A stretch of 64,000 nucleotides of DNA, taken from positions 9,279,248-9,343,247 of the forward strand of contig OX104134.1 of the NCBI GenBank assembly GCA_944470555.2. Direction: 5' to 3'. Below are positions 1 through 11,960 of this stretch, one piece after another. A program made the position numbers and the translations under genes. The notes under the pieces are model-generated. The model was not told where the DNA came from, searched no databases, and was given only the letters and a program-made list of their open reading frames with translations. Source of the DNA: Heterobilharzia americana. Taxonomy: Eukaryota; Platyhelminthes; Trematoda; Strigeidida; Schistosomatidae. Numbering within the stretch: the first letter of the stretch is position 1; each line of letters opens with the position of its first letter.

Positions 1-239
1 ATTTTGTGACAACACCATGATCATCTCTCCCCCATAACTATATAAAGCGCGGTACCATTATGGCAAGGCAATGGGTTTTACCTAAATGCTTATAACTTCA
101 TTTCCCCTCTGTGCGTAGGTTTCCTACGCGTGAGCAAATGCTAGGTCTAAAATCCTCTAATCTTTCAATTCCATAGTGATATCTTCGGCACCTTCATCTT
201 CGTCCCTATAAGTTTGCCCCTAGATAGTTGGTTTTGAAT
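1..239. other. No gene recognised
   Basis: AT-leaning DNA with no coding signal that I can support. It precedes a dispersed repeat that begins near 240. Confidence 0.4.
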
Positions 240-520
240 GCTTCTTTAAGTGACTTTTGTATGTGTCATGGTTGATATACTTCTACATAGTGTTTTTGTG
301 CCCCTGTTTCGAATTTCGCCTGCCGCTCGCTTTCGTTAATCATTTTTCATGTGTACCCAACTATTCCTTCATTCATGCGGGATCCCAGTAACCGCATTTG
401 TCAGCGTGTGCAATGGTATCAAAACTTTATGGCGAACGCACACAATCCAAGGTCACGAATGCAGTACCCGCCTCCACCCAACAACATTGAGCATCCAAAA
501 TCTACAGTGCGAGCAGAGGA
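240..520 (+). repeat. Dispersed repeat, paired with 63345-63625
   Basis: The stretch from 'tgtcatggttgatatact' through 'ttttgtgcccctgtt', 'ttcgcctgccgctcgctttcg' and 'aacgcacacaatccaaggtca' recurs in the same order and orientation near the right end of the window, with many substitutions. The right copy continues into a LINE-like 3' tail with an ATT/ATA microsatellite, also present at 55420-55750. I infer that this is an old 3' segment of one LINE family. The short ORFs in this area are not conserved between copies, so I do not call a gene. Confidence 0.55.
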
Positions 521-2615
521 AACCTGTAGTTTTTGAGCTCTCGCTTCTAGGTCTTGAGGCTCATTTCTTTTTGTTCGGTCGTACTCCTTCAGTGGTCGTT
601 GGAGTCTCTGCATTCTCCCGCTCATAGCTCTGGGGGTGATGATTGTCTATTTGGAGGTGATTTATTTGCGGATTGTGGCTTGGTTTGTTTGGGGAGGCAA
701 CGGAGCTGCTGATAAGATCAGCTGACCTACTGCTATTCCTGCTGTCATAGGCACCTGCAAGTAAACGTTAGGCGTTACTTAAAAGGCAATAGAAACTGGG
801 TGAGTAGGGAGCGAGAAGAAGAGAAGTGAAAAGTACTTTTGAAAAGATAAAGGTGACTGGTAATGATATAGAGGAGAGATGCGTCTTACTGCAGACAATA
901 GGGTCGGGGAATACAGGGACGGAAGGACGTGTCATCGATTGCTACTAACAAGTGTTCATGGTAAGCGATTTGAGCTCAAATACTCATTCAGCAGTCGTTT
1001 GCGGGAGTCAACTGATGTAAATGTGGCCACTTTTTTCAGCAGCGCGTTCCACAGGGCACATATATATGGAAAAGAAAGTTGGATCTCACTCCCCTCCTTG
1101 GCCTATGGTGGGGTGTGAGAGTGGGGTTCCCACGGGACTTTCGGTTTTGGACCGATGATGTTGTCCTCTTTGGGTGGTCCACTTGGTTAATGATCTTGTA
1201 GGCTATCAGGTCGCCTCTTTTTCCTCGATAGCTCAGTCAGAATTAGTTGGGCTGATTGAGGCGCTGTGTATATGCTTTGCCCGTTAGTCCGACAACCGAT
1301 CTTGTTGCCTTTATCTGTACCTTCGCGCGAGTATTTGCGTCTCTCTCCAATATTAGAGGAACTGTCGTGTCGAACATCTCTAGGTGTGGTCTAAGATAGG
1401 TTTTTTAATACCATAGGGAATAATCCTGGAGTTAACGATCCAAGCTGCCTCCTTAGAAAGGGCATAATGGCGTTCAATTATGCTGCTACTCCCTTATAAC
1501 TGTCAGCAGTGTCCAGTGTGTCGGAAACGTTTAGTCCTAGGTCCTCCTCCATGGATACCTTCGTGATCGCACACTTGCCAAGAAAGTGGTTGATTTCCAT
1601 CAGCCCTGGTGTGCGGAGATTCATCAACCTGCATTTCTGCAGATCAGAGATAAAACCGTCTGTGGCTGATCAGGACTCCAGTTGCGACGGGTAGTTTTGG
1701 AGTATCCCACGACCCTCTTCGTCGCCTATCGTCCTTCACATTTTGATATCGTCTGCGAATGGGGGGATAGATGAGGACATTTTAGTGGGGAGGCCATTTA
1801 TGAATAGTAAAAATAATGGCGGCCAAAGGATTGCCCCTGTTCTTGCACTTCTCAAGGTTGGTCAAATTCTGCCTACTTTAGTACGGAATTATCTGTCCTA
1901 TAGGTATGCTGTAAACCATGCTAAGAGTGGCTCCGTGATACCCTTTTTGCTAGTTTTGCCAGCATAATGTGGTGTGGGACGCCACCGAAAGCTCTGGCCA
2001 AGTCCGGGAAGATATCGTGGGCTGGTTGCTTGTTGTCTCGTCTAGCAGTCCAGCCATCCCAAGCAGCCATCAGGTTTGTAGCGCATGACCGCACGTTTCT
2101 GAAGCCAAGCTTGATTTTGATAGACGATGTTGTTTCTGTTGAGGTCGTCCCAAACAACATCCGCTACCACGCTTTCCAGCATTTCGGGGGGTATGGGGAA
2201 TAATGCTATTGGTCTGTAGCTACACGGGTTCTTTCGGTCTCCTCCCTTGAAGATTGGTGAGAGGATGGCACGTTTCCATTCTTCGGGGAGTTGACTCACT
2301 TCCAACGATTGCGTGAACAGGTTGCACATGGGAATGCTAAACGCTTTAGGGCAGCTGCTTAGGGCCATCGGTCTTATGTCGCCAGAGCCAGGTGATTTCT
2401 CTGTTCTCAGTGCCGAAAGCTTCGCAAACAATTGGTTTAAAGAAATCTTTACTTTCATCAGCTTCTTACCACAGTCCTGAGACTTCGTTACATTACTAGA
2501 TGTAGCTTCATTTGTTGTCAACGTTCGATGTCCAATATACTTTGGTAGATAAAATGACTCAGTATTACAGGGGTACTTTTTATACTGAGTGATTATACTC
2601 TCATTAATTTTCACT
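480..2615 (-). mobile_element. LINE-A: decayed CR1-type LINE, RT to 3' end
   Basis: Read on the minus strand, 2614-2042 encodes the N-terminal reverse transcriptase region of a CR1-type LINE (EKSPGSGDIRP, LPEEWKRAILSPIFKGGD, then a broken YRPIAL block). 2160-1921 continues in another frame with RSCATNLMA and FPDLARAF, the degenerate motif A region. A degenerate FADDI catalytic motif lies near 1742-1760. Around 1100-1250 the strand reads like the C-terminal SYRGKRGDLI block, and near 1040 CALWNALP. A 3' UTR block near 520-570 resembles the same region of LINE-C and LINE-G. Several frameshifts and stops make it inactive. The endonuclease and ORF1 are absent, so it is 5'-truncated. Confidence 0.8.
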
Positions 2616-2929
2616 ACAGCTGTCTAACGGCGCAGCTTTTATCCACTATATGTGACCAGCAATGCCTAAACAATTGTTTACTCCAGAAGACTGCATGGCA
2701 AGAAGATTTGTCTCTTTCTAAACTTGTACAGCTTCAAAGAGGAAATAATATTGAGAAATAGTCCATAAAGATAGCACGTTTTAATGCAATTCATTATTCG
2801 AAATGTACTGTTACCATTATAGCTAAACTAGTACCATCTTGAATGCATGAACTGTCCTTACAGAAGAAAAAATGTGAAAGAGGCACTAATGGATAACATC
2901 TCCAGTCCGAATGACTGCACAAATTGATC
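2616..2929. other. No gene recognised
   Basis: AT-rich spacer between LINE-A and an RTE fragment. I see no conserved ORF, RNA gene or clear repeat. Confidence 0.4.
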
Positions 2930-3790
2930 TACCGTTCCAACTGGAGGGAATCCGGTTGACCCTGTGTACGCAGCCAAGATTGTCATGCTAGGCGAGGGAG
3001 GATGCCGGCAAAATGCAGGATATCCTGAACGCGATGAGCACGAACCTGAGTATGAATGGCATGCCCCTCACACCCGTTGATTGCTAGACGATGCCTCAGG
3101 ACTGAACTGCAATAACATTTAGTAGAATGCGCGGACCACTTCACTTTAGAGGTTGCACCAGTCTTAACAGACCGGTTGTTGACGAAGAAATCTCAGCTGG
3201 GAGGCAGACGGCTTGTGTGGTACTTGGCAAGTTGCGTCGTCTCTGGTGACGGCTGACGAAATATCTGACCACCCATCACAGAACGAGTATGCCGTGCTGC
3301 GGTCCTTTCCGTCTTGTTATGCGACTGCGAAACATGCCCGTTGAAAGTAGAAGACATGGAGCGATCATGGGGTTTTGATCACAGATGTCTTTATGGCATT
3401 GCTGGCGTTTGATGGAATCACCATATGAGCAAAGTCGAATGAGACCAGAAGAAAGGTATTAGGTAAGACGGACAACTCGTTTGAGGTGACGCATGCGCTG
3501 CACATGCCACTCTGTGATACTAGAAGGTATTGGATTGGGGTTCAGGGCGACCAGACTAGGACTTGACGCCAGTCGGTGAGGTCTCTTACTGTTGGTCTGA
3601 GCAGTGTGAGCGAGATGTAGGCTGCCTGGTTGGGTGGCTGAGACAAGGAATCAGTGGTTGGGGACCCTTTGTGAATGACTGAAAATCGGTCACAGTGGCA
3701 TAGATTTGTTCACTCCTTGAAGTCTTCCAACGCTTGACTGTTTGCTCAAGTCCGATCGCTCAGAAGCCGCATACGCTGTATGCGTCTTCT
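2930..3790 (+). mobile_element. RTE-type LINE fragment, C-terminal part
   Basis: Plus-strand translation, with frameshifts, gives the C-terminal region of RTE-type ORF2: CETCPLKVEDMERSWGFDHR near 3320-3390 (family pattern: CETWPL..ED..RL.VFDHRCL), then a block ending in the tryptophan-rich GW..R tail near 3530-3700. The upstream part shares 'gcaaaatgcaggatatcctgaacgcgatga' sequence with the opposite-strand RTE copy at 4260-4350. The two copies therefore meet tail to tail near 3790. Many lesions; inactive. Confidence 0.7.
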
Positions 3791-3794
3791 GGTA

Positions 3795-5110
3795 GGTGAG
3801 CTGTGTGTTGGACCACCACGCTTGGCAGGTGTCTCAGCTACCTAATATTCACGCCCCTATCGAAGGACCGGGTTGTTGTTGGCGATAGTTTCGTCGGGTC
3901 CCATCCAACATTGCTCACAGGTTACCAGCCAACATGAGAAATGCTATTAAGAAATCTGTGATCGAACGCCGTAACTACTCCACCTCTCCTACTTTTGAAG
4001 GATATACTTCACAGTCGTATAACAGGACTGGGCGAACAGCGGCGCAGTATACTCGCCCCCTAACGAGCAGTCAGACATTGCGTTAGGCACCACGGGACAT
4101 GACAAAGGCTGCTTATCACCATATGAGATTTCTGAGTCAAAAACCAACCTGTTCAGATTGGTGCCACCTTTCAAATGAAGCAGCAACTCCCCATCCTTAA
4201 ACTGGGGGTTGCTGCAGGTCAGCCCTGAAGCGTCGTTCCACACTCAAAAGGTGTTAGGGGCATGCTGTTCACACTCAGGTTCTTACTCATCGCGTTCAGG
4301 ATATCCTGCATTTTGCCGACATCCCCCTCATCCGGCATGACAATCTTGACTGTGTATTCAAAGTAAGCTTGAGTACTAAGTCGTTACCCATGATGTCAGA
4401 GGAACCTTGAACTCTCTCCATGCGACGGCCTATCATGCTAAGAAACATGGGCCGTAACAGTGGTCGCCCTTGATGGATGCCAATGACTATCTTCGTTTCC
4501 GATTACTTCTCTCCGAGATAATGCAGGTGACTGCGCGAGGTTGAATAGAGAACTTTGAAAAGCTTTATGTACCTGATCAGTACTCCCTTAACAGTCAAAC
4601 GTTGCCACGACGCTCCACATTTGAAAGAGTCTGGTGTTGCCTCCAGGTCAAAAATATTTTAAGCGTCGGTTGGTAGTAAACCTGCCTGTGTTCTAGAGCC
4701 CGTAGGAGGGCAGAAGCATGATCTACACAACCCCGTCCAGATCAGAACTCGCCTTCTCTTCCAGCTTCAGTCATGCCTTGAAAAGCTATCCGTTTTAAGA
4801 TTTTGGACATAATTTTATTCAAACTAACTCCCCCGTGATTGACACAGAAAGACTTTCGCTTATAGAATTGGATGATCGGTGAGATACACCGGTCTGGTGG
4901 CACTATCTATCACCGCCGTCACTTCGATCCGCAATTTCCTGATGATATCCTTGAAAACAGGGTGGCAAACTGTCAGGTTCTGCTGCTTTGTATCGTCTCA
5001 GGTACGATGCACCCTTCTCCACTTCAAGGAGAGTTGGAGGACTGATATGTATTTCGCGTTCGAGTTCAGGCTTGATGTTGGGCAACTGAAGTGTTGCTTC
5101 GGGCCAGATG
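3795..5110 (-). mobile_element. RTE-type LINE fragment, RT and C-terminus
   Basis: On the minus strand 5085-4903 encodes SPPTLLEVEKGASYLRRYKA, the segment ahead of the RT core in RTE elements (usual pattern: S.PTL.EV..A...L...KAAGPD). Lower down, 4350-4240 holds GKMQDILNAMSKNLSVNSM. A short ORF at 4243-3989 and the block FDHRFLNSISHVGW near 3960-3900 are the usual RTE C-terminal landmarks (VFDHRCLRSI). Frames change repeatedly and the RT active site is not readable. It is a fossil copy, convergent with the fragment at 2930-3790. Confidence 0.7.
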
Positions 5111-6329
5111 AACTGTGCTTTAAAGTGTTCTGCCTAAGGTTTACTCAGTTTGTCCTGTGAGGTTATCAGTGTCCCATCCTTTCAGCGATATTTTCATTGA
5201 TCATCGTTCTTTTTTTCTTGTTGTCAACACCCTCAACAAGTCGAAACAATTGCCTGGTACCACCTAATGCTTTCGCTTTTGCCACCTACCACTGCTCACG
5301 ATCTCTGCACAGACTGCTGCTCATTGTACGTTTAGGTTGCTTTCGATCTTTGTGCGGTCAGAGTCGTTTGTGGCGTGTCTCCTTGCGCCCACTGGCGCAA
5401 GCGAGGTTGGAAGCACAGCTGGTTTCGCCAGCCCTTAGATACATGTAACCTATGTTCTATGGGATATATATATATATATGTTCATTATTACACAGGTTGT
5501 CATCTGTTATCTGTGTTTCCCTAGCAGACTGGGTATTGCACTATACCTCTCAATCAGGCACACAAGCCTTAGTGCTGTTTCGTTAGACTAATCAGGTGCA
5601 AATATATAAGTACCCACTCTAATGCATGATCGGAGTGTTATGCTTCGGAAACTGCCATGGCTGCTAACGATCCATGGATGCCGACTGCCGGCCACCAACA
5701 TTCAACAAATTCCTAGTCGATTCCCTACCAGACTGATTAATGCAGAAGACATGACAGATGTCTGGAAATGTGTATTACGGTCGAAAGACTGAAGACAAGA
5801 ATGAAGGAAAATATATTTGTTGTACAGATGGTTTGCTGTTTGAAATAATACTAGTGACTGGCTGATCCACCGTCTAACTGTAGAAGTGATAATCTGTATA
5901 TGCGCAAGCCCAATGGGATAGCATCTCTCCTTCTGTTTGAAGTTAGCGCTGACCAAAACAGAATTACAACAGATGATTGCCGTTGTCGGTGCATTGACAC
6001 AGAGTGCTGTGGATGCGTTCGAGATGTCTGTCGGCTGAAGAGAGAATTCAGATTCCACAATTTACTACCGTTTCCAAATTCACACTTCACAGTGTGTAAT
6101 TATTTAAGCCTTCAGTAGAATGTCCAGATTAGAGATCAGAAGGATGGATGATTTCGTCACCAAAATTACCTGCATGACTGCCGGTGATTCGGTTTTTCGA
6201 GCGTTGATATTTCTTCACAGGCATTTCATCATCAGACTTGGCGACATCCCCAATAGTACTGATTTGTTAAAAGCAAAGTATATTCAAATCCTATACTAAT
6301 GTTTTGGTAGTAGTTTCCCGATCCTCCGA
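5111..6329. other. No gene recognised; small AT microsatellite
   Basis: The segment contains an (AT)n run at about 5466-5480 following 'tacatgtaacctatgttc'. Overlapping ORFs on both strands at 5702-6118 have no recognisable motif and no splice context that I can defend. Confidence 0.4.
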
Positions 6330-7605
6330 TTGACCAGTATTGGAGACTAGTTAGAGGCATAACCAAGAGGGCTGTCTCTGAAAACGTCCCAGTAATGGCA
6401 GCAATGCCGAAGAAGCGAACCACGTGGCAGGAACGAGGCACTTAATGCCTTCTGAGAGCAAAGAGAAAAGTATGGCATAACTTGAGGGTCTCCAGAAAAA
6501 GGTCTGATAATGCCGCGTTTATGGCTCTAAAAAATTGATGAAACTTGAGGGTGAGGTTAGGCAGGTAGTCGTTGCAGACAAACCCTGCCCAGAAGCTTGA
6601 GGTAAACCCCACTAACCGACATCGACTTACAGCAGGCGGAAAATCCACAAACCGGGGAGCTTGGGTCCTGAAGGGCCCGAACGGGGAGAACCTCTCTGGA
6701 CCACAGACTGCTGAAGCATTTAGCGCCACCTTTGACACATGGCTGAAAACATCTCCTTCCAGCCAAGGCCGTCAGCTGCCCAACCAACATTTAGCACCAC
6801 CAAATGCAGCAGATTTGCCTGAAATAAAGGTAACTCCTGCTGAGGTCCTCGAAGTGCTGTCAAAGCTCTGCATATGGATATCATCAGGTTGCGGTGACAT
6901 CCGACCGGCTGTGCTGAAACAGTGTGCGGGTGCCCTGTGCGTTCAGGTACGTAACCTGTTTCAACACTCCTTAGACAATCACATGCTTCCGCGAGACTAG
7001 GAACATGCTTTACTGCCTCCATCTCCAAAGGGGGAGACTCGAAATGCTATCAACTCATAGCCCTCCTGCCAGTGGTGTCAAAAGTAATAGGCTTCAGGAC
7101 TATTTAGATGGCCTAAAATTGTGCGCAGAAGCCCAAAGGGTTTGCTTGATTTGTAGGACATCATCTGGTGCACTACAAGGGGCGATTCTGCGTCCGCCGC
7201 TACTTCTTTTTGTGGACGGCCTTTCGTCGAATGCCAGCTCCCGATTCTACGTTAACCCGACGATGTCAAGTCATGAACAGCTGTGACATCCGAAGTAGAA
7301 CCAAGTGTACCGTTAGGTGATCCCAGGTTGCTTGCAGAGTAGGCGGAAAGTGACGGACTAGATAGGTGCCAAACCATGTTTCTGCGCACTCTCAACTCTC
7401 ATAAAGTATCCTACCCCCTCTCTGCGGGACCCAAGTTTCGCACACCACCACGGAGAAAGACCTGGGATTGATACTGGCTGACGAGCTAGATACTAGCCCC
7501 AACTGCCCAGAAGATGCCTACAAAGCCTGCGCAGCACTGCAGTTCATGCGTAGACAACCATGCGTCCTCACCCTGAAACTCTTTTTAAAGCTGCAGTTGG
7601 CTGAC
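6330..7605 (+). mobile_element. LINE-B: 5'- and 3'-truncated CR1-type LINE
   Basis: This parallels LINE-C at the nucleotide level: 'aagagggctgtctctgaaaa' occurs at both 6365 and 16131. The ORF at 6572-7000 carries the linker and RT N-terminal region (GPNGENLSGPQTAEAFSATF, then SGCGDIRPAVLKQCAGAL and LFQHSLDNHMLPRD). The RT core from 7005 to 7470 is frameshifted and shortened; a block resembling LADELDTSPNCPEDAYKACA follows at 7474-7540. Homology stops near 7605, just after FLKLQ. Inactive. Confidence 0.8.
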
Positions 7606-8889
7606 GCATGGCCTTTTCCTTTCCAATTTCGGTCCATATCCACGCGTTTATTGGTTGAGGTTTCTTTGGAATTCCAAGCTTCCGGAACTTTTCTTACAGC
7701 TTTTGAGCGTACTCCTCAAATGATTTCTACCTTCTTCGAGTAGGATTTGTGGTTACGGTTGACTGGTTTTACTGCTTAAATCTGTTCCATGAACCCGGCC
7801 GGTTGCCTTTAGCATACATATATCTCATTGTTTGTGTATTCTTATATGCAGAAATATAAAGAGAGCTATGTTGCATCAAGCATTTTACGCTTTCACTTAA
7901 TTTTCTAATTCCACTTCGGATCGCTAGCCTAGAAGCATGCATGAATGTGTCATGCTGTGATATCTGAATCCAAGTTTTAATACGCATCCGGTACACTGTC
8001 GCCTATTTATCATCCCCGACACTGCTGATCCACAATGTAAGTATCAGCAGATAACCCGAAGCATATAGGAGGATATTGGACTGGCCAACAAGCGGACAAA
8101 AATCGAAATGAGTACAACTAAACAGGTGTTCAGTCATGAGTTGTTGAATAAATCAATGAAATACTACGAAATAAATGCCATATTAGTCGCTCCCCAGAAT
8201 ATAGATATAAGAAGAAATATCCATATTTTATATAAAGTGTTATCTGATAAAGGCACATTTATCTTGAAGACGTTTAATGCATAGAAAGAATGTTAAGGAT
8301 ATCTGTTAGCAGGATGCAAACTGATAAGAAGTGTATTTGTCTAAAAATAAAAAATGTGATGGTTGAAACGCTAAAATAGCTTTGCCGAAATAATAGTATA
8401 TTGGGAGGTAAAGAAACAAAATAAATAAATAAGTGTTTTATTCTCAGGTTGTGAACTTAACGTGAGAGAAGCCGGTGTACAGACATCATCAAACTGACAA
8501 TCGCAGAGAAACCTAAGAAGTTCGAGCAGTGACTAGTGGTACAGAAGGAGGACACTGAACTCAATCATGAAACCAGGTGTGTAAAAGCTATGAAACTAGC
8601 AGGAAAATATCACTTTACAGTGCATACACATCGTTCCGAGTCCAGGTCGTTTCTGCTCACAGTTCTTTTTTTCACACTAAAGTGGCATCAAAAGGTGCAG
8701 TGTTCGGTGTCTACGTTGTGAGTAGTTGACATGATTGACCCGTCTCCGAAACCCAGTGTTTCGTCAGATAAGCGTCTATTTAACGGTAGCTCTTTTGTTC
8801 GTAGCCTTATTGGCCAATAATAACCTACTTCAATGATTTCTGGAATAAGTAAGTATCCATACAACTATTCAATTTAGGTGAGTAGTAAT
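7606..8889. other. No gene recognised; may include gypsy-1 terminal sequence
   Basis: AT-rich DNA without a recognisable ORF. Because gypsy copy 1 is on the minus strand, its 3' terminal repeat should fall here or just above. Only 8890-8987 shows clear similarity to the 3' flank of gypsy copy 2; I cannot place an LTR edge. Confidence 0.35.
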
Positions 8890-8993
8890 GCTCGGAATAT
8901 TATTGGGGAATAAAAGATTCGGAAGCCCGTGGGCCAGACGAAAGTGCTTTTGTGCATGCGGAAGAGTGACAAAGTCGTGTGATTGCGTTTTAA

Positions 8994-9302
8994 ATGGGGC
9001 AACGAAAAAAAAGCGGTAATAATCTTAACAACGAACTGGTTCTGGCGGAAGTTAATTATCCGAAAGCAACGTTACGGCCAACGGACTCTGCCAGACCCTG
9101 TGGTTCTGCCACTGCCGTTAGTTGCCGGCCACTTGGATACCTTTGTTTCCGTTTGAAGGGCGTTTTTCTTCGTTTCTGGTTGCTTCACTAAGAATTCGGA
9201 CGTAGAATTCATGACTCCTGGTTCCACAAAGGCTAGTTTGATCCTGTCAACGTTGACTGTTTCTCGTCTGCAGGGAGCTCTACCGTGACGAAGTTGTCTC
9301 AT
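8994..9302 (-). pseudogene. Gypsy-1 integrase C-terminal (GPY/F-like) region
   Basis: Minus-strand 9302-9072 encodes VNVDRIKLAFVEPGVM followed by a proline/threonine-rich tail and RVRWP. Gypsy-2 at 61273-61548 has the same layout (VSIDRIKPAFVEPDVTD, then VCRPRHY). In this family the segment follows the integrase core as the GPY/F module and the terminal basic motif. The upstream YEGPF block is in a different frame, so the copy is broken. Confidence 0.75.
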
Positions 9303-10330
9303 TTACTGATTGCTAAGAAAGGTCCTTCATATGAGGAACCCACAGATTTTTGTACGCCGCCGGGTTGGGTTAGGGCATGAGTGCTGTTTGAGATGCATTG
9401 AGGTACGCGCGCTCGGTTTCGAGGATACTGAGGCTTTAGTATACTCATATAGCACCACATTTGTTGTACGCAGTTAGTTAAGCCCGGTGGAACGTCTGTT
9501 GCTGGGTCAAAATACTCTCCTGAAAATTGTCAAGTGATTCCATAAACTAGGCAGCACAACACCCTATCTCCTGCTTGACACTCGAACGCACACCAAGGAA
9601 AACTAGAGGTAATTTTCCACTCCACTTGCCATCAATCCTTCCTGTCGTCAGTGCAGATTTCAGCTCCCGATGGAACTCTCCAGCAGCACCATTGGATGCA
9701 GGATGGTGCTCAGTGGTTCTTGCTCATGATCCCAGGTACCTCGGTTAATAGTTGAGATGGGCTACTCTTGAACTGTCTCTGGTGATGACACTTGGGACGC
9801 CAAAGTTAGAAATCCAGTATCCGACGGTGTTTCTCGCTGCTGTTTCAGCAAATATATCCTGCAAGGGTGTTGCCACCGGACATCTTGTGAATCTGTCTAC
9901 AGATGTTAAAATGTAGCTGAAACCATTTGACTAGGGTAGTAGTCCATTGATATCAGCGTTTATATGGCCAAATCTGCATCCGGTGGAGGAAGCCTTGCGA
10001 AAGGTGAAAGAATACGTCTCCACTTTTGATCGCTTGCACGCTAACCAAGCTCTGGATCACTGTCAGAGATCTCGAACCATCTTTCACCAGACGTATCGGT
10101 CAGTAATCAACGTCACCGAAGCTAAAATACCAGGATGTGACGTGCCGTGTATCTTGGGGAAGACTTATTACCTCATTGATGAAGGCAAAGAAAGATGCTA
10201 CCTACGCTTCGATACATCATTGGTGTTGGAGAGTCATCAAGTGTCACTTCTTCAAGACGTGTTGCTGTGTTGTATTACCTTCCGATCGGCTTAAGCCCAC
10301 AACTTTGCCATTTTTTCTAGGTCAGTATGG
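9303..10330 (-). pseudogene. Gypsy-1 integrase, broken
   Basis: On the minus strand near 10310-10080 lie the remains of the zinc-binding N-terminal domain, including a 'KIHGTSHPGI' block and a W-L-A-C-K-R element. Around 10000-9560 come DRFTRCPVATPLQDI and SNFGVPSVITRD, then KLPLVFLGVRSSVKQEIGC, the integrase core landmarks. Matching blocks exist in gypsy-2 at 58946-59250 and 60540-61197. Frames change several times and no continuous protein remains. Confidence 0.75.
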
Positions 10331-10403
10331 TCACGTTCTAAGATGTTTAAGTGCAAACGAAACGAAACATCAGCTGCCTCATTTTTGTTGCCTTTGGCAT
10401 ACC

Positions 10404-10900
10404 TTATATCTGAGACGAACCGTGGAATAAATTATAATGTTGAATTTCTTTTGACGAGCAGTTGTTATGCTTTGCGTCAATTCCTTTCGTGAGTGGCTTA
10501 TGGTCGGTAAATACTGTAAATGCATACCCTTCAGGCACATATTTGAAGTGCTTGATATCCAAGTAAATTGCCAGTAGCTCTGCAGAATATACTGTGTCGC
10601 GATTGAGAAGCATTAAGCCATTTCGAGAAGAAAGCTTATGGTTCCCACTGACTGTGAACAAAGTGTTGTAGCACTGCGCCTACCGTAACATTCGAAGCGT
10701 CTTTCGCGGTTGTCTGGTGCCTCTGAATCACGATGGGAGAGAAGAGTTTAAAGACCAAGAGCCAGCTTCAGTTTGCTAAAAGTATCATAGGCCGCCCAGG
10801 TTATGGGAAACACTTTAGCTCGTCCTTACAAAAAGTCCGTCAGCGGTTGGGCTACTTCACCACATTTAGGCATGGGACGTCGACAGAAGTTTGTTTACCC
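10404..10900 (-). pseudogene. Gypsy-1 RNase H domain, broken
   Basis: The ORF at 10661-10404 holds the RNase H region: YSAELLAIYLDIKHFKYVPE, then a VFTDHKPL block typical of gypsy elements (usually FT.YTDHKPL). Upstream in another frame is VGAVLQHFVHSQWEP, the first RNase H motif region. Gypsy-2 has the same order at 58550-58910. Confidence 0.8.
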
Positions 10901-10918
10901 CATAACCCCTAGCAGCTT

Positions 10919-11362
10919 TCAAAACGAGTCTGGAACAGGATATTCTCGAATCTCATCTACTTCTTGAGGACCTGGTTTAACACCGTTGTCACTGACAACG
11001 TGACCCAAAAGCTGCAGGAATTCCTTGCCAAATTCCCACTTCCGCTGATTGATCGTAATGCCATATTCATTCAGTCTTTCGAAAAGCGTCCTTAGATGCT
11101 GCGGATATTCTCCTTCAGATGCGCTAGCCACCGGTGAGCCGTCTTTGTATGCACTGACGGAAGGTAAGCTGTAGAGTACTTGATCTATACATTTTTGGAG
11201 GGTTTTGGCAACATTTGTCAAACCAGACGACATACGAGTAGTCCGAATGGTCCGAACGGAGTGATGATCGCCGTCTTAGAAATACCATTGGGTTCTACGG
11301 GAGTATGTTACTAAACTTCCACCAGGTCAATCCTTAAAAATATTCACTTTTGTCATGGAGTT
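10919..11362 (-). pseudogene. Gypsy-1 reverse transcriptase, C-terminal half
   Basis: The ORF at 11233-10919 covers RT from the primer side of the catalytic loop to the thumb: YGITINQRKWEFGKEFLQLL and GHVVSDNGVKPGPQEVDEIR. The active-site loop at 11149-11138 reads YKDG, not YxDD. Homology to gypsy-2 continues up to about 11362 ('ttatgaactccatgacaaaa'), where the Penelope-like element begins. Confidence 0.85.
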
Positions 11363-11420
11363 CATAAAACCATGCATATGAGGTTAATATAAGTGTGAAA
11401 CTTGGGCACTGTGTCATGTA

Positions 11421-11520
11421 ATACCACTTTAGTCTGTTTATTAGAAATACCACTCAGTGAAACGGTAGCATTTACTGGATAACCTTCCGGACATAATTAA
11501 TTTTCCATATTCACATCAAG
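11421..11520 (-). repeat. PLE 3' UTR block, repeated at 41332-41430
   Basis: The sequence 'tagtctgtttattagaaat' followed by a run containing 'gcatttactggataacctt' and 'tttccatattca' matches 41341-41432 in the same orientation with scattered substitutions. Here it lies downstream of the PLE coding remnant, which identifies the other copy as a stray PLE 3' end. Confidence 0.65.
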
Positions 11521-11525
11521 TAACT

Positions 11526-11960
11526 CTATAGCTTTGAGACAGTCTTTATACATTCCCAGTATTCTCTCCTTCCCTGTGACGACAACGGTAGTGGAATTTT
11601 CCATATATCTGGGACAGGTGCAACATCATTTCGATTGAATGTGTTTGGTGTTGATTCGATCAACAAAGATTCGGTCTTCAACCTTTCCCTCCACCCAACT
11701 AAGTTTTCAACACTGTCACCCTTTCCCACCCTACTGTGTGATTGTGTGTCATCGCATGCAGAGCCATGGCCGAGTTTTTCTCTGGATTTCTTATCTTACT
11801 AGGCTCTACTGATCTAGATCTAGCTAAGTTTTTGTGCTCTGTTGTTCCAGTTGACCCTGGTCGACCGCTTTGACTAACGCACTTGACTTCGCAGTCATTG
11901 CAAGGAATCTAGTAAACCAGATTATTTTGTCTAATTGCATCTATAGGATCTTTTAAGTGA
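11526..11960 (-). pseudogene. PLE GIY-YIG endonuclease, degenerate
   Basis: Minus-strand 11920-11730 reads CNDCEVKCVSQSGRPGSTG, then EHKNLARSRS and HAMTHNHTVGWERV, and in a shifted frame 11703-11526 continues with ERLKTESLLIESTPNTFNRN. This is the order of the PLE-type GIY-YIG domain: C-x-x-C-x-x-x-Y-x-G-Q-T-G-R, EH, an H-x-x-x-x-H-x-(I/V) block, then (K)xxE. The second motif is altered (CVSQSGR), and one frameshift lies near 11705, so it is inactive. Confidence 0.75.

Noticed and set aside
349..627. 92-codon plus-strand ORF at the left end
   Set aside because: The DNA is a dispersed repeat plus the antisense of a LINE-A 3' UTR; the reading frame is not kept in the copy at 63.4 kb.
4940..4975. 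'cctgatgatatccttgaaaac', similar to a hammerhead ribozyme core
   Set aside because: No stem II can form between the core pieces and the segment is explained as minus-strand RTE coding sequence.
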